Shown here: piece by piece, positions 31,599-39,844 of the stretch | Numbering within the stretch: position 1 is the stretch's first letter | Layout of the letters: each line of letters starts with the position of its first letter | Source: Bacillus sp. KH172YL63 | GTDB lineage: Bacteria > Bacillota > Bacilli > Bacillales > Bacillaceae_B | DNA: 64,000 nt | Direction of reading: 5' to 3' | Assembly (NCBI RefSeq): GCF_011398925.1 | Contig: NZ_AP022842.1 | Coordinates: forward strand, 732,001-796,000 | The notes under the pieces: generated by a model | Told to the model about the DNA's origin: nothing | Database searches by the model: none | The model's input: the letters and a program-made list of their open reading frames with translations, nothing else | Position numbers and translations under genes: made by a program

Positions 31599-32885
31599 AT
31601 GTCAATCAATCGTGATCGATTAAAGCGTCATCTGGAGGAATTAGCGGAAATCGGAAAGATCGGGGAGACCGGAGTTTGCCGCCTGGCCCATTCAAAGGAA
31701 GACCGTCAGGGGGTCGAACTGGTGAAGGGATGGATGGAAGATGCCGGTTTGACTTCAAGGATCGATGGTTTTGGCAACTTAATCGGAAAAATAGAGGGGA
31801 CAGACAAAGACAAACCGATACTGGTGCTTGGCTCACATATTGACTCTCAACCCTACGGCGGAAGGTTTGACGGGACAGCAGGGGCGTTGGGTGCCATCGA
31901 AGTCATCCACAGTATGAAGGATAACGGGATCAGCCCTGAACGGACAATCGAAGTGATCTGCTTTTCCGATGAAGAGGGGAGCCGTTTCAACAAAGGAATC
32001 TTTGGTGTCAGGGCACTGGCAGGGATGCTCGAGGAAGGGGAACTTGAACGGAAAGATAAATCGGGTGTCACGAGGCGGGAAGCACTGAAGGAATTCGGGG
32101 TCGAAACAGACCTGACGGCAAGTCCTGTCTACAAAAAAGGGGACATCGAGGCGTTCCTGGAGCTTCATATCGAACAGGGGCCGGTCCTTGAAGAGAAAGG
32201 GAAGCCTGTCGGGATTGTATCCGGGATTTCGGGACCGATTTGGTTGACCGTGACACTCGAGGGATTTGCCGGTCACTCAGGATCGGTGCCGATGACGATG
32301 AGGCAGGATGCCCTGCTCGGAGCGTCAGACATCATCAGGAAATTCGATGGATTGGTAAAGGCAGAAGGAACAGACACAACCGTCGGGACGGTTGGGAGCA
32401 TGCAGGTTTTCCCGAATTCCAGAAATATCATCGCAGAAAAAGTGGAGTTCACCGTCGATCTCCGGGATATCGATCTTGAGGCACGGAACCACTTGGAACA
32501 AATGCTGTACAAAATCATTGAAGAATCGGCGGCAGCGTATGACCTTACATACGACATCAAAGAGGATACCCGGAGTGAGCCGAGGTATTGTGCCGACTGG
32601 ATCAAAATGATCATGAAGGAGGAAGATGAAAAACTGGGATTCCAATCCCCGACATTGATGAGCGGGCCGTTTCATGACGCATTGATCATGTCTTATATCA
32701 GTGATTACGGTATGATTTTCGTCCGCTGTGAAAAAGGGATCAGCCATAATCCCCTGGAGTTTGCGGAAATGGATGACATTGAAAAAGGCGTGGAGCTTTT
32801 GTATGCGACGGCTTTGCGGATCAGTCAGGGAGAAGGGAGGAGTGTGCGGAGGAAGAACGATTCAGCAGTAGTGAATGAAAAATAA
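31599..32885 (+). CDS. M20 family amidohydrolase (N-carbamoyl-L-amino-acid hydrolase / allantoate amidohydrolase type)
   Basis: 428 residues. Metal-binding motifs are GSHIDSQPYGGRFDG (His and Asp), FSDEEGSRF (two Glu) and LHIEQGP (His), with the dimerisation insert in between and a final FHDALIM. This pattern separates the AllC/HyuC/beta-ureidopropionase branch from ordinary M20 peptidases; it cleaves an amide or carbamoyl bond on an amino acid. ATG 31599 lies 7 nt after AAAGGGTG, so it is preferred over 31581. It leads an operon with DUF3311, a symporter and an M20 peptidase. Confidence 0.88.
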   Translation: MSINRDRLKRHLEELAEIGKIGETGVCRLAHSKEDRQGVELVKGWMEDAGLTSRIDGFGNLIGKIEGTDKDKPILVLGSHIDSQPYGGRFDGTAGALGAIEVIHSMKDNGISPERTIEVICFSDEEGSRFNKGIFGVRALAGMLEEGELERKDKSGVTRREALKEFGVETDLTASPVYKKGDIEAFLELHIEQGPVLEEKGKPVGIVSGISGPIWLTVTLEGFAGHSGSVPMTMRQDALLGASDIIRKFDGLVKAEGTDTTVGTVGSMQVFPNSRNIIAEKVEFTVDLRDIDLEARNHLEQMLYKIIEESAAAYDLTYDIKEDTRSEPRYCADWIKMIMKEEDEKLGFQSPTLMSGPFHDALIMSYISDYGMIFVRCEKGISHNPLEFAEMDDIEKGVELLYATALRISQGEGRSVRRKNDSAVVNEK

Positions 32886-32892
32886 GCTGGCT

Positions 32893-32926
32893 TGACGGGA
32901 CAGAAGGACAAACTTCTGTCCCGTCA
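32893..32926 (+). repeat. Perfect palindrome in the operon gap (GGGACAGAAG type)
   Basis: A 14-bp inverted repeat (TGACGGGACAGAAG and complement) with a 6-nt loop lies between amidohydrolase and DUF3311 genes. There is no T run, so it may stabilise or partly attenuate the transcript. It resembles the GGGACGGACCT palindromes in form but not in sequence. Confidence 0.85.
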
Positions 32927-32944
32927 CCATAAGGAGGGTGTCCG

Positions 32945-33166
32945 ATGAGTAAAAGTAAGTTCATAAAGATCTATTGTTTGTCTTTGATTGTGCCGTTTCT
33001 TTTATTGGTTTTTCCATTGTTTTCAATTGGAAACCGGGCAACACCGATTGTGATGGGGATGCCTTTTTCAGTGTTCTGGGTCATTTTCTGGATCATCATT
33101 ACATTCCTGATCGTATTGTTTCTTTACCGGATTGATCCTGATAAAGATGAAGAGGAGGTACATTAA
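32945..33166 (+). CDS. DUF3311 domain-containing small membrane protein
   Basis: 73 residues with two membrane helices (IYCLSLIVPFLLLVFPLF and FWVIFWIIITFLIVLFLYRI) and the conserved MGMPFSVFW between them. DUF3311 proteins are regularly encoded just before sodium:solute symporters and are thought to be accessory subunits. The stop overlaps the symporter start region (33166), so the two are coupled. Confidence 0.9.
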   Translation: MSKSKFIKIYCLSLIVPFLLLVFPLFSIGNRATPIVMGMPFSVFWVIFWIIITFLIVLFLYRIDPDKDEEEVH

Positions 33167-34635
33167 TGGCGGATTGGCAGATTGCGATGATCATGATGAT
33201 CGGCTACCTTGTGATTGCGCTGGTAGTTGGTGTGATGGCCGGAAGAGGCCATGATAAACATTCACTCGATGAGTTTACGGTTGCAGGCGGAGGTCTTGGG
33301 CTTATCGTCATGTGGTTCTTGATGGGAGGGGCTGTCTTCAGTGCATTCTCATTTCTCGGTGCGCCGGGTTGGGCATACTCCAAAGGTGCACCTGCACTTT
33401 ATATTTTAACTTATACTGCTTTTGCGATTCTTCCATGGTATATCATCGGCCCTAAAATCGGAAAAATCGGCCGTAAATATAATATTTATACAGTTGCAGG
33501 ATTTATGAAGAAAAGATACGGGGGGAAAACCCTTCCGATCCTGGTCGGGTTCATTGCGTTATTCGCCTCGATTCAATATCTGGCCACACAGATGAAAGGC
33601 ATGGCCTATATCTTCAATATCATGACAGAAGGACGTATCCCGCTGTGGCTTGGTGCCCTTCTCGCATATGGGATCGTTGTTGTATATGTGGCAACCGGAG
33701 GCTTGAGGGCAGCGGCATGGTCTGATGTGTTTCAAGGGATATTGATGATCGTCATCTCCTGGGTTGTCGGTTTGGCGATTGTAAATAAACTCCACGACAA
33801 CGTCGGTGGGATGTTTACAAATTTGGTACAGGACAATCCGACATTTTTTGAAATTGGAAGTCAAGGGTCTACCATGTCAGGAACAGCCTATACCACTACG
33901 ATACTCGTATCCCTGATCGGTTTTCTTATGTGGCCGCATCTATTCTCAAAATCGTATGCGTCAAATGCCCGTACCATTAAGAAAACGGTATTGGTGTATC
34001 CTGTTTTCGCCCTGTTTCTGATTCCGTTATTATTTGTAGGGTTTGCCGCGGTGAATATCGTCAATCCGGCTGACATCGGTGCACCGGATGAAATCCTTCC
34101 ATATTTGATCACGACGGTCCTTAGCCTGCCCGGCTGGGTGTATGGTCTGGTAGGCGCCGGTGCTCTCGCGGCAGCCATGTCTACGGCAGACGCCATCACA
34201 CATAGTGCGTCACTTGAATTCACGGATGGGGTCATTAAGAATGCAAAGCCAGGCCTGTCCGATAAAACGACATTGCTGCTCATGAGAATCGGGGTGTTCG
34301 TTGTCGGTGGACTCGCCTATTTTATCACTGTGTTTGGCGGGCAGGGCCTCATCGCACTGTTGCTCGGTGCATATGGATCGATTGTGCAATTCGCACCTGG
34401 CGTATACGGTGCCCTTTATTCGAAAAAGGTCACGGGTCCCGCTGTCATCACCGGCCTGATTGTCGGTACAATTGTAAACTATTATTATCAGTTGATTGCA
34501 GAGACGACTCCGATGGACATTCATGCAGGGATTCTGGGTTTGATCTGTAATGTGGTGATTGTGGTGGCGATCAGTGCCTTCACCCAACAGAAAACCGTTC
34601 AGATCGCAGAAGAATATCGAAAAATCGGCTCATAG
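33166..34635 (+). CDS. Sodium:solute symporter family protein
   Basis: 489 residues with about 13 hydrophobic helices. SSS-family stretches include MWFLMGGAVFSAFSFLGAPGWAYSKGAPALYILTY and the sodium-site region VGAGALAAAMSTADAITHSASLEFTDG. It imports an organic solute with Na+. Between an amidohydrolase and an M20 peptidase, the likely substrate is an N-acylated or N-carbamoylated amino acid, or a related amide (inference). Confidence 0.92.
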   Translation: MADWQIAMIMMIGYLVIALVVGVMAGRGHDKHSLDEFTVAGGGLGLIVMWFLMGGAVFSAFSFLGAPGWAYSKGAPALYILTYTAFAILPWYIIGPKIGKIGRKYNIYTVAGFMKKRYGGKTLPILVGFIALFASIQYLATQMKGMAYIFNIMTEGRIPLWLGALLAYGIVVVYVATGGLRAAAWSDVFQGILMIVISWVVGLAIVNKLHDNVGGMFTNLVQDNPTFFEIGSQGSTMSGTAYTTTILVSLIGFLMWPHLFSKSYASNARTIKKTVLVYPVFALFLIPLLFVGFAAVNIVNPADIGAPDEILPYLITTVLSLPGWVYGLVGAGALAAAMSTADAITHSASLEFTDGVIKNAKPGLSDKTTLLLMRIGVFVVGGLAYFITVFGGQGLIALLLGAYGSIVQFAPGVYGALYSKKVTGPAVITGLIVGTIVNYYYQLIAETTPMDIHAGILGLICNVVIVVAISAFTQQKTVQIAEEYRKIGS

Positions 34636-34647
34636 GGAGTGGAGAGA

Positions 34648-35802
34648 ATGAGAGTGAAAACAGATACGGTACAGCTGGTGAAGGACCTCGTCCGGATTAA
34701 CACAGAAAATCCGCTGACAGTAGAAAAGGAGTGCGGGGATTACGTATACAATTGGCTTAATAAGCTTGGAAATGTTGAAGTGAGCTATGAAGAAGTTTCT
34801 GAAGGCAGGCCGAATATCATCGCGAAGTATAAAGGGGTTTCCAGAGAGAAACCCATCGTATTGATCGCCCACATGGATACGGTGCCTGCAGGTGAAGGAT
34901 GGGATATGGACCCGTTCGGAGGGGACATCATCGACGGAAAGATGTATGGACGGGGCTCCTGTGATATGAAAAGTGGCCTGGCGGTCGCGATGAAGGTAAT
35001 GGAGAAAGTATCAGAGGAAAAGCTTACATTGAACCGTGATTTCTATGTATGTGTCACAGTGGATGAAGAAGGGCCTGAAATGGCCGGTGCAGTGGATCTT
35101 GTGAAGAAGGCACGCCTGCCGGACGACGCCATGATCATTGCGACAGAGCCGACAAGCAACCATATCGCCCCGGCTCATAAAGGCACCGTCTGGTTCGATG
35201 TCGAGGCGGCGGGCAAGAGTGCCCATGCCGGTTATGCTCATCTTGGGCTGGATGCGATCCATGCCGTGAGTGCTGTCATCATGTCTATCAAATCTCAAAT
35301 CGATGCGCTCCCATACAATCATGAAACCCTTGGGAAAACGGCGGTTACCGTCGGGAAAATAGCGGGAGGGGAAAAGACCAATATGGTTCCCCGTTCTTGC
35401 CGGGCAGAACTGGATTTCCGGCTTGTCCCTCCAATGACGGTCGGGAACATTCAGGAGTTCCTGGAAGAAGCGGTGAAAGAGGGGGAGAAGCTAGTTCCGG
35501 GGGTAAGTGTGACGTTCAAACAAAAAGGACTTGCAAGGCCGCCTTTGGAAACACCTCTTGACAGCTACTTCTGCAGGGAACTCGCTCAAGCATACCTCAC
35601 TGTAACAGGAGAAGATGTCCAGTACGAAGGATTCCCCGCTTATACCGATGCAGGGATTATTTCACTGCTATCTCCTTCTACAGAAGCAATGGTCTTCGGC
35701 CCTGGCAGCCTGACGAACGCCCACATAGTCAATGAATATGTCGAACTCTCTGAAATCGACATCTGTGAGAAAGTACTGTTCCAGCTCGTGAAGACGATAT
35801 GA
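34648..35802 (+). CDS. M20 family peptidase (ArgE/DapE/CPG2 type)
   Basis: 384 residues. Zinc motifs are AHMDTVPAGEGWDMDPFGG, GRGSCDMKSGLA (bridging Asp) and VDEEGPEMAG (Glu-Glu), followed by a dimerisation domain with APAHKGTVWFDVEAAGKSAHAG. It removes an acyl or amino-acid group from an N-linked substrate. ATG 34648 sits after GGGAGTGGAG; GTG 34639 is an alternative. Together with the operon's first enzyme it could degrade the compound imported by the symporter. Confidence 0.9.
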   Translation: MRVKTDTVQLVKDLVRINTENPLTVEKECGDYVYNWLNKLGNVEVSYEEVSEGRPNIIAKYKGVSREKPIVLIAHMDTVPAGEGWDMDPFGGDIIDGKMYGRGSCDMKSGLAVAMKVMEKVSEEKLTLNRDFYVCVTVDEEGPEMAGAVDLVKKARLPDDAMIIATEPTSNHIAPAHKGTVWFDVEAAGKSAHAGYAHLGLDAIHAVSAVIMSIKSQIDALPYNHETLGKTAVTVGKIAGGEKTNMVPRSCRAELDFRLVPPMTVGNIQEFLEEAVKEGEKLVPGVSVTFKQKGLARPPLETPLDSYFCRELAQAYLTVTGEDVQYEGFPAYTDAGIISLLSPSTEAMVFGPGSLTNAHIVNEYVELSEIDICEKVLFQLVKTI

Positions 35803-35804
35803 AA

Positions 35805-35836
35805 AGAGGGACGGACCTTCCCGAGGTCCGTCCCTC
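35805..35836. repeat. GGACGGACCT palindrome, copy 3
   Basis: An inverted repeat of about 14 bp (AGAGGGACGGACCT and complement) right after the M20 peptidase stop, in the gap to the convergent S9 gene. Confidence 0.88.
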
Positions 35837-35841
35837 TCTCC

Positions 35842-37608
35842 TTATCCGCTTATCAGTTTATCGAGAAATGCCCGGATTCCCTCATATGCCTTTATTTCGT
35901 TCTGTTTCTTTAAGAAGCCGTGTCCCTCGTCTTCAAAGAGGAGGTATTCCACGTCGATTCCTTTCTTATTCAAATGGTGCATGATCTGTTCTGATTCCTC
36001 GGTTTTTACCCTCGGATCATTCTGGCCGTGAATGATGAACATGGGTGCATTCATCTGCTCGATATACGTGATCGGAGAATCTCTTACAAGCTTATCGTGA
36101 TCCCTCTCCGGATTTCCGACCATTTGATCCATGAGTGTCCCCCAGCTTGGCGGTACATTGTTCAGGAAGGTGAATAAATTCGAAATGCCGAAGATATCCA
36201 CAATCCCGCAGAAGTACTCAGGGTGCCTGCCAGCGAGGAGAAGGCTCATATATCCGCCGTAGCTTCCGCCGATTGAAATGATCCGTCCCTTTTCTGATAT
36301 TCCTTCTTCAATGAGCCAATCCATTCCGGCGACGCAATCGAGACGAGGTCCGTCCCCCCAGTCACGTTCGACCATTTTTTCGAAGGATTTACCGTAGCAT
36401 TGGCTTCCCCGGAAGTTGGGGGCGAAAAGGGTGTATCCCTGTTGGACGAGGCATTGGAAAAGAGGGCGGTATCTCATCCGTTCTGCCTTTTGTGGGCCGC
36501 CGTGGGGCCACAATATCGTATAGCCGTTTTCCTGTTTAGGACGGAAAAGCAATGCTTCAATTGAAAGGCCGTCAAAACTGTCGTATTGTACGATTTCCGG
36601 TTTGACCATGCGATCAACGCTTATGCCCGGCACTTTCGTATTGGTGAGCTGAATCCATTTCCCATCTGCTCCCCTCTTGTAAATCGTATCGGTTTTGTCT
36701 GAAGAAATCCCTAAAACATAGAGCGTCCCCGACTTTGTAACAACAATCTTCTTCATGAGCCCACATGGGGACTCCAGGGAAACCAGCTCCCCTGATAAAA
36801 TGTCATATTCATAGAGTCGGTCGCATACCCCTTTTTCCGAGGAGATGACCAACTTGTTTGTGGCTTCACTCCACTTAATGTGTGTGAGTTCTTCATTTTT
36901 AAGCTTCAGAACAGGCCTGAATTCATGGGTTGATGGATTGAAAGTCGCGAGATAAGAAAATTCATCTTCATAATTGGTTGTAAAGAACACTGTCCCGTTG
37001 ACGAACAGCACGTCCCGGATTGTATGGGGTGAGTCAGGATCTGGAACCATAGGAATCTTTCCTTTGTCACTCTGATAGAACGCGGCTGCGTGAGTGTTTG
37101 AGTATGTTTCAGTAAACACATAAGCTCCATCGGGAGATACGGCAGCCACCACAATAGGGACCGTCTCCCCCTTTTGGACAACGGTGGCCTTCTCATCGTT
37201 TAAATTTCTTTTATAGATATTCAGTAAAGGATTTTCATGATTGGATGAATAGTAGATTTCATGATTGTCCGAGAAGCACGCATGAAAACAAGTTGAGCCT
37301 GCTTCCCCCTCATCAAATGGAACCGGCTTGCCGCCTTCTATTGGAAGGTAATGAAGCTGCTGGTTTTCATCTCCGTCTTGTTCAAATGTGGCGATGAGGC
37401 ATTCCGGGTGGAAATGGACGAGGCTGCTGATCTGATTGATGGTCGTCAATGGATAAGGGAACAGGTGGGGTAAATCCATTGCCCATACATTGTATTTGCC
37501 ATTCAGGTTTGTACTGAACACAAGTTTATCTTCTGTTTCATTGACGCTGAACGTATTGATTTCTATCGTGTGATAATATTGTTCGATTTGCGGTGATGGC
37601 AGACGGAT
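35842..37608 (-). CDS. S9 family (prolyl oligopeptidase-like) peptidase
   Basis: The C-terminal alpha/beta-hydrolase domain carries the nucleophile GGSYGGYMS, the acid in NDPRVK and the histidine in DEGHGF, preceded by WPHGGPQ. The N-terminal ~330 residues form a beta-propeller that limits entry to small peptides. GTG 37521 is the nearest ordinary start but lacks a ribosome site. The frame continues upstream with family-like sequence (RLPSPQIEQYY...TFSVNE) to ATC 37608, placed 8 nt after AAGGAGG. I therefore place the start there, giving about 588 residues. Confidence 0.85.
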   Translation of the reverse strand: MRLPSPQIEQYYHTIEINTFSVNETEDKLVFSTNLNGKYNVWAMDLPHLFPYPLTTINQISSLVHFHPECLIATFEQDGDENQQLHYLPIEGGKPVPFDEGEAGSTCFHACFSDNHEIYYSSNHENPLLNIYKRNLNDEKATVVQKGETVPIVVAAVSPDGAYVFTETYSNTHAAAFYQSDKGKIPMVPDPDSPHTIRDVLFVNGTVFFTTNYEDEFSYLATFNPSTHEFRPVLKLKNEELTHIKWSEATNKLVISSEKGVCDRLYEYDILSGELVSLESPCGLMKKIVVTKSGTLYVLGISSDKTDTIYKRGADGKWIQLTNTKVPGISVDRMVKPEIVQYDSFDGLSIEALLFRPKQENGYTILWPHGGPQKAERMRYRPLFQCLVQQGYTLFAPNFRGSQCYGKSFEKMVERDWGDGPRLDCVAGMDWLIEEGISEKGRIISIGGSYGGYMSLLLAGRHPEYFCGIVDIFGISNLFTFLNNVPPSWGTLMDQMVGNPERDHDKLVRDSPITYIEQMNAPMFIIHGQNDPRVKTEESEQIMHHLNKKGIDVEYLLFEDEGHGFLKKQNEIKAYEGIRAFLDKLISG

Positions 37609-37832
37609 AGGACATTCCTCCTTAATGTTTATACAGGTATATTATTCCATTTTAGAGAGTGGTATTCAATATAAAATGAATATTGTCTACTGTTGCGTTC
37701 TGTCCCTCCTATCACTGTTAATCTTTTTTCTTTTCTTTATAGAAGAGTAATAGTACATTACTAATATAAGTGTAAAAATGATCAGTCTTTTTGGACTTTA
37801 ACGTAAGATCACTTTATGGGAGTAGGTCGATT

Positions 37833-38672
37833 ATGCAGGTAGCGGAAAAATTTTATGAATTTATGAGTGAGCGCACATGGCAATTGACGGAAAACTGGTA
37901 CGATTCACTTGATAAAAGTGATCCTTCAGGGGTATATGCCTCCACTGATTCCAAAGTAATAGAAACGCTGAAGCGTCAAAACCACGAATTTCACGAACGG
38001 TTTTGTGTCCTCTTCAAGGAAGAAGGAAAGGACGCACTTTGTAATTTTGAACAATGGATAGAGGAAATCGCCCAAGATGAAGAACATTTAAAAACACCTA
38101 CCCATTTTATCCTCAGGGAATTTTTTCGCACCCAGGATCAGTACCTGGACATTTTAAAGGAATTCATCGATCAATATGGAAGTGTCAACTCATCCGAGCA
38201 GATTGAGGATTTAAGAGATTTGATCATCAAAACGTTCAGTATCGTCATTTCAAAGTTCGCTGAAGAGAATTACGCGTATTCACAAAGACGTTTAAATTCT
38301 CAGCAGGAAATGATCCAGGAACTCAGCTCGCCGGTTATATTATTGAATAAAAAGAGCGGTGTCCTTCCTTTGATCGGGGATATTGATACGGCAAGAGCGC
38401 GGTATATTCTTGAAAATACGCTTGCTGCATGTGTCGACAAAGACCTGGAACATTTATTCATCGATTTATCCGGGGTCGTCATGGTTGATACGATGGTCGC
38501 ACAACAATTATTTCAAATCATCGACAGCCTGAACCTGATCGGCGTGAAAAGCACCCTTTCAGGGATCCGTCCGGAAATTGCCCAGACCGCCGTCCAGTTA
38601 GGTGTTTCTTTTGAGAATATCTCAGTGACGTCGACACTTGAAAGAGCGTTAAATGAAAAAACGGTGAAATAA
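37833..38672 (+). CDS. RsbR-type stressosome protein (STAS domain), RsbRD-like
   Basis: 279 residues. The N-terminal ~150 are a helical non-haem-globin-like sensor. The C-terminal STAS domain begins at QEMIQELSSPVILL and contains both RsbT target threonines in context: GDIDTARARYI and VVDTMVAQQ. In Bacillus such proteins form the stressosome with RsbS and control the sigma-B switch through RsbT. ATG 37833 follows GGGAGTAGG. Its closest relative in the window is encoded at 39845-40696. Confidence 0.88.
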   Translation: MQVAEKFYEFMSERTWQLTENWYDSLDKSDPSGVYASTDSKVIETLKRQNHEFHERFCVLFKEEGKDALCNFEQWIEEIAQDEEHLKTPTHFILREFFRTQDQYLDILKEFIDQYGSVNSSEQIEDLRDLIIKTFSIVISKFAEENYAYSQRRLNSQQEMIQELSSPVILLNKKSGVLPLIGDIDTARARYILENTLAACVDKDLEHLFIDLSGVVMVDTMVAQQLFQIIDSLNLIGVKSTLSGIRPEIAQTAVQLGVSFENISVTSTLERALNEKTVK

Positions 38673-38676
38673 ACTG

Positions 38677-38712
38677 GAAAAAGGGAGTTAGCGCAAACTC
38701 CCTTTTTCTTTT
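38677..38712 (+). terminator. Intrinsic terminator of RsbR-like gene
   Basis: GAAAAAGGGAGTT pairs with AACTCCCTTTTTC around a short loop, followed by TTTTT. Confidence 0.85.
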
Positions 38713-38827
38713 TTATAATAAAAGATAAGAAATTGTTTAATATCATACTATAGAGGGAAAACCCACCATTATAGTGTGTGCTTGGAAATGATGGCCCTAG
38801 AATATACATGCTGGAAGGAGGGGTGCT

Positions 38828-39367
38828 ATGAACCTGGTAAAAGTAATCCGGTTCGACCCATTCGGCTTTACCTGCCACTCACCGGCATGGGATTGCAAGG
38901 AGGGAAGAAATTCGGTTTTCCTCAATCGCACTATCCATAATATCTTCCAAACGGACCAGTTGGTAGATACATCAGAAATGTTCTTTCCCGGCGAAAGAGG
39001 GGAGGACTGGAAGGGATGCTATTGTCATCTTGAGGAAGCGTCAGCTGAAGCTGCCGGACTGGCATTTCGCCATATTGGTTTTCTTCCGAGGAATCAAATG
39101 ATTTGGGTGAAGAACCGGAGCCATCTTGAAGATGGAAGGCCATACTTCAGCCAATCGACCCATCTCCATGAAGAGGGCGATGCCGGGGAGATATGGGTGA
39201 AAATGTCTGTGGAGGATGCTTTGGAACGAAAGCGGAGATGGAAGGAAAATCATGCCGATATTCCTCAATGGATCACCGAATGTTACCTGATGGGTGAGCA
39301 TGTCACGAAACTGGTCTTCCCTGAAAGTAAGGAGAAAGTCATGGAATTTTGGTTAAGCAAAACTTAA
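38828..39367 (+). CDS. Hypothetical protein, 179 residues
   Basis: A soluble protein with a conserved-looking core (DPFGFTCHSPAWDCKEGRNSVFLNRTI, WKGCYCHLEEASAEAAGLAFRHIGFLPRNQMIWVKNRSHLEDGRPYFSQ), several Cys and His but no spaced metal motif. AAGGAGGGG lies 6-8 nt before ATG 38828. I recognise no family. It sits alone between two RsbR-like genes. Confidence 0.65.
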   Translation: MNLVKVIRFDPFGFTCHSPAWDCKEGRNSVFLNRTIHNIFQTDQLVDTSEMFFPGERGEDWKGCYCHLEEASAEAAGLAFRHIGFLPRNQMIWVKNRSHLEDGRPYFSQSTHLHEEGDAGEIWVKMSVEDALERKRRWKENHADIPQWITECYLMGEHVTKLVFPESKEKVMEFWLSKT

Positions 39368-39469
39368 CATTTTAGAACGTGTTGAATGCCCCGTCTTTTT
39401 GATATAATGGAATATAATAATCTTTCCGTATATCTATTCGTTCACTATCTATAGTAGAGGGGAATTCAC

Positions 39470-39796
39470 TTGAAATTTGAAGATATCAATCCTGAACTCG
39501 TGATGTTATGCCAAGGGGCCGATCCTTATCATATGGCAGAGACGGTCATTGGCAGCCAACTAAGGGGGCTCGACATCCTTTCCTTGAAAGGGATCGAGCG
39601 CAAGACGGTTCTTCCAAAGGAAGTCGTCAACCTCCTGATCATCTATTTCTTCACAGAAGTGAAAGGAACGGTCTACCACCGGAATGCCTTGCCGAAGCTC
39701 TACAATCATTGGGTATCGAATGAAGTGCTGACTTTTTCAAAGGCTCAGAAGATGATTGAATTGGATATGAAATCACAGTTAGGTGAACTCGATTGA
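39470..39796 (+). CDS. Small protein with a DnaB/DnaD-like (DDBH2) domain
   Basis: 108 residues. Residues 40-95 (TVLPKEVVNLLIIYFFTEVKGTVYHRNALPKLYNHWVSNEVLTFSKAQKMI) align by eye with the C-terminal domain of the B. subtilis helicase loader DnaB (VVNxLIDYxLLKN...KIAxHWxRxKVxT). That domain includes the aromatic/W motif that contacts single-stranded DNA. No other DnaB region is present, so this is a stand-alone domain. TTG 39470 follows GAGGGGA. A replication or DNA-binding role is inference. Confidence 0.55.
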   Translation: MKFEDINPELVMLCQGADPYHMAETVIGSQLRGLDILSLKGIERKTVLPKEVVNLLIIYFFTEVKGTVYHRNALPKLYNHWVSNEVLTFSKAQKMIELDMKSQLGELD

Positions 39797-39800
39797 TCGT

Positions 39801-39839
39801 AAAGAGTCCGGCTCCCATAAGGGAACCGGACTCTTTTTG
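39801..39839. terminator. Bidirectional terminator
   Basis: AAAGAGTCCGG...TCCC / GGGAA..CCGGACTCTTT, 14-15 bp stem with 5-nt loop and TTTTT, between convergent genes. Confidence 0.88.
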
Positions 39840-39844
39840 AATCG

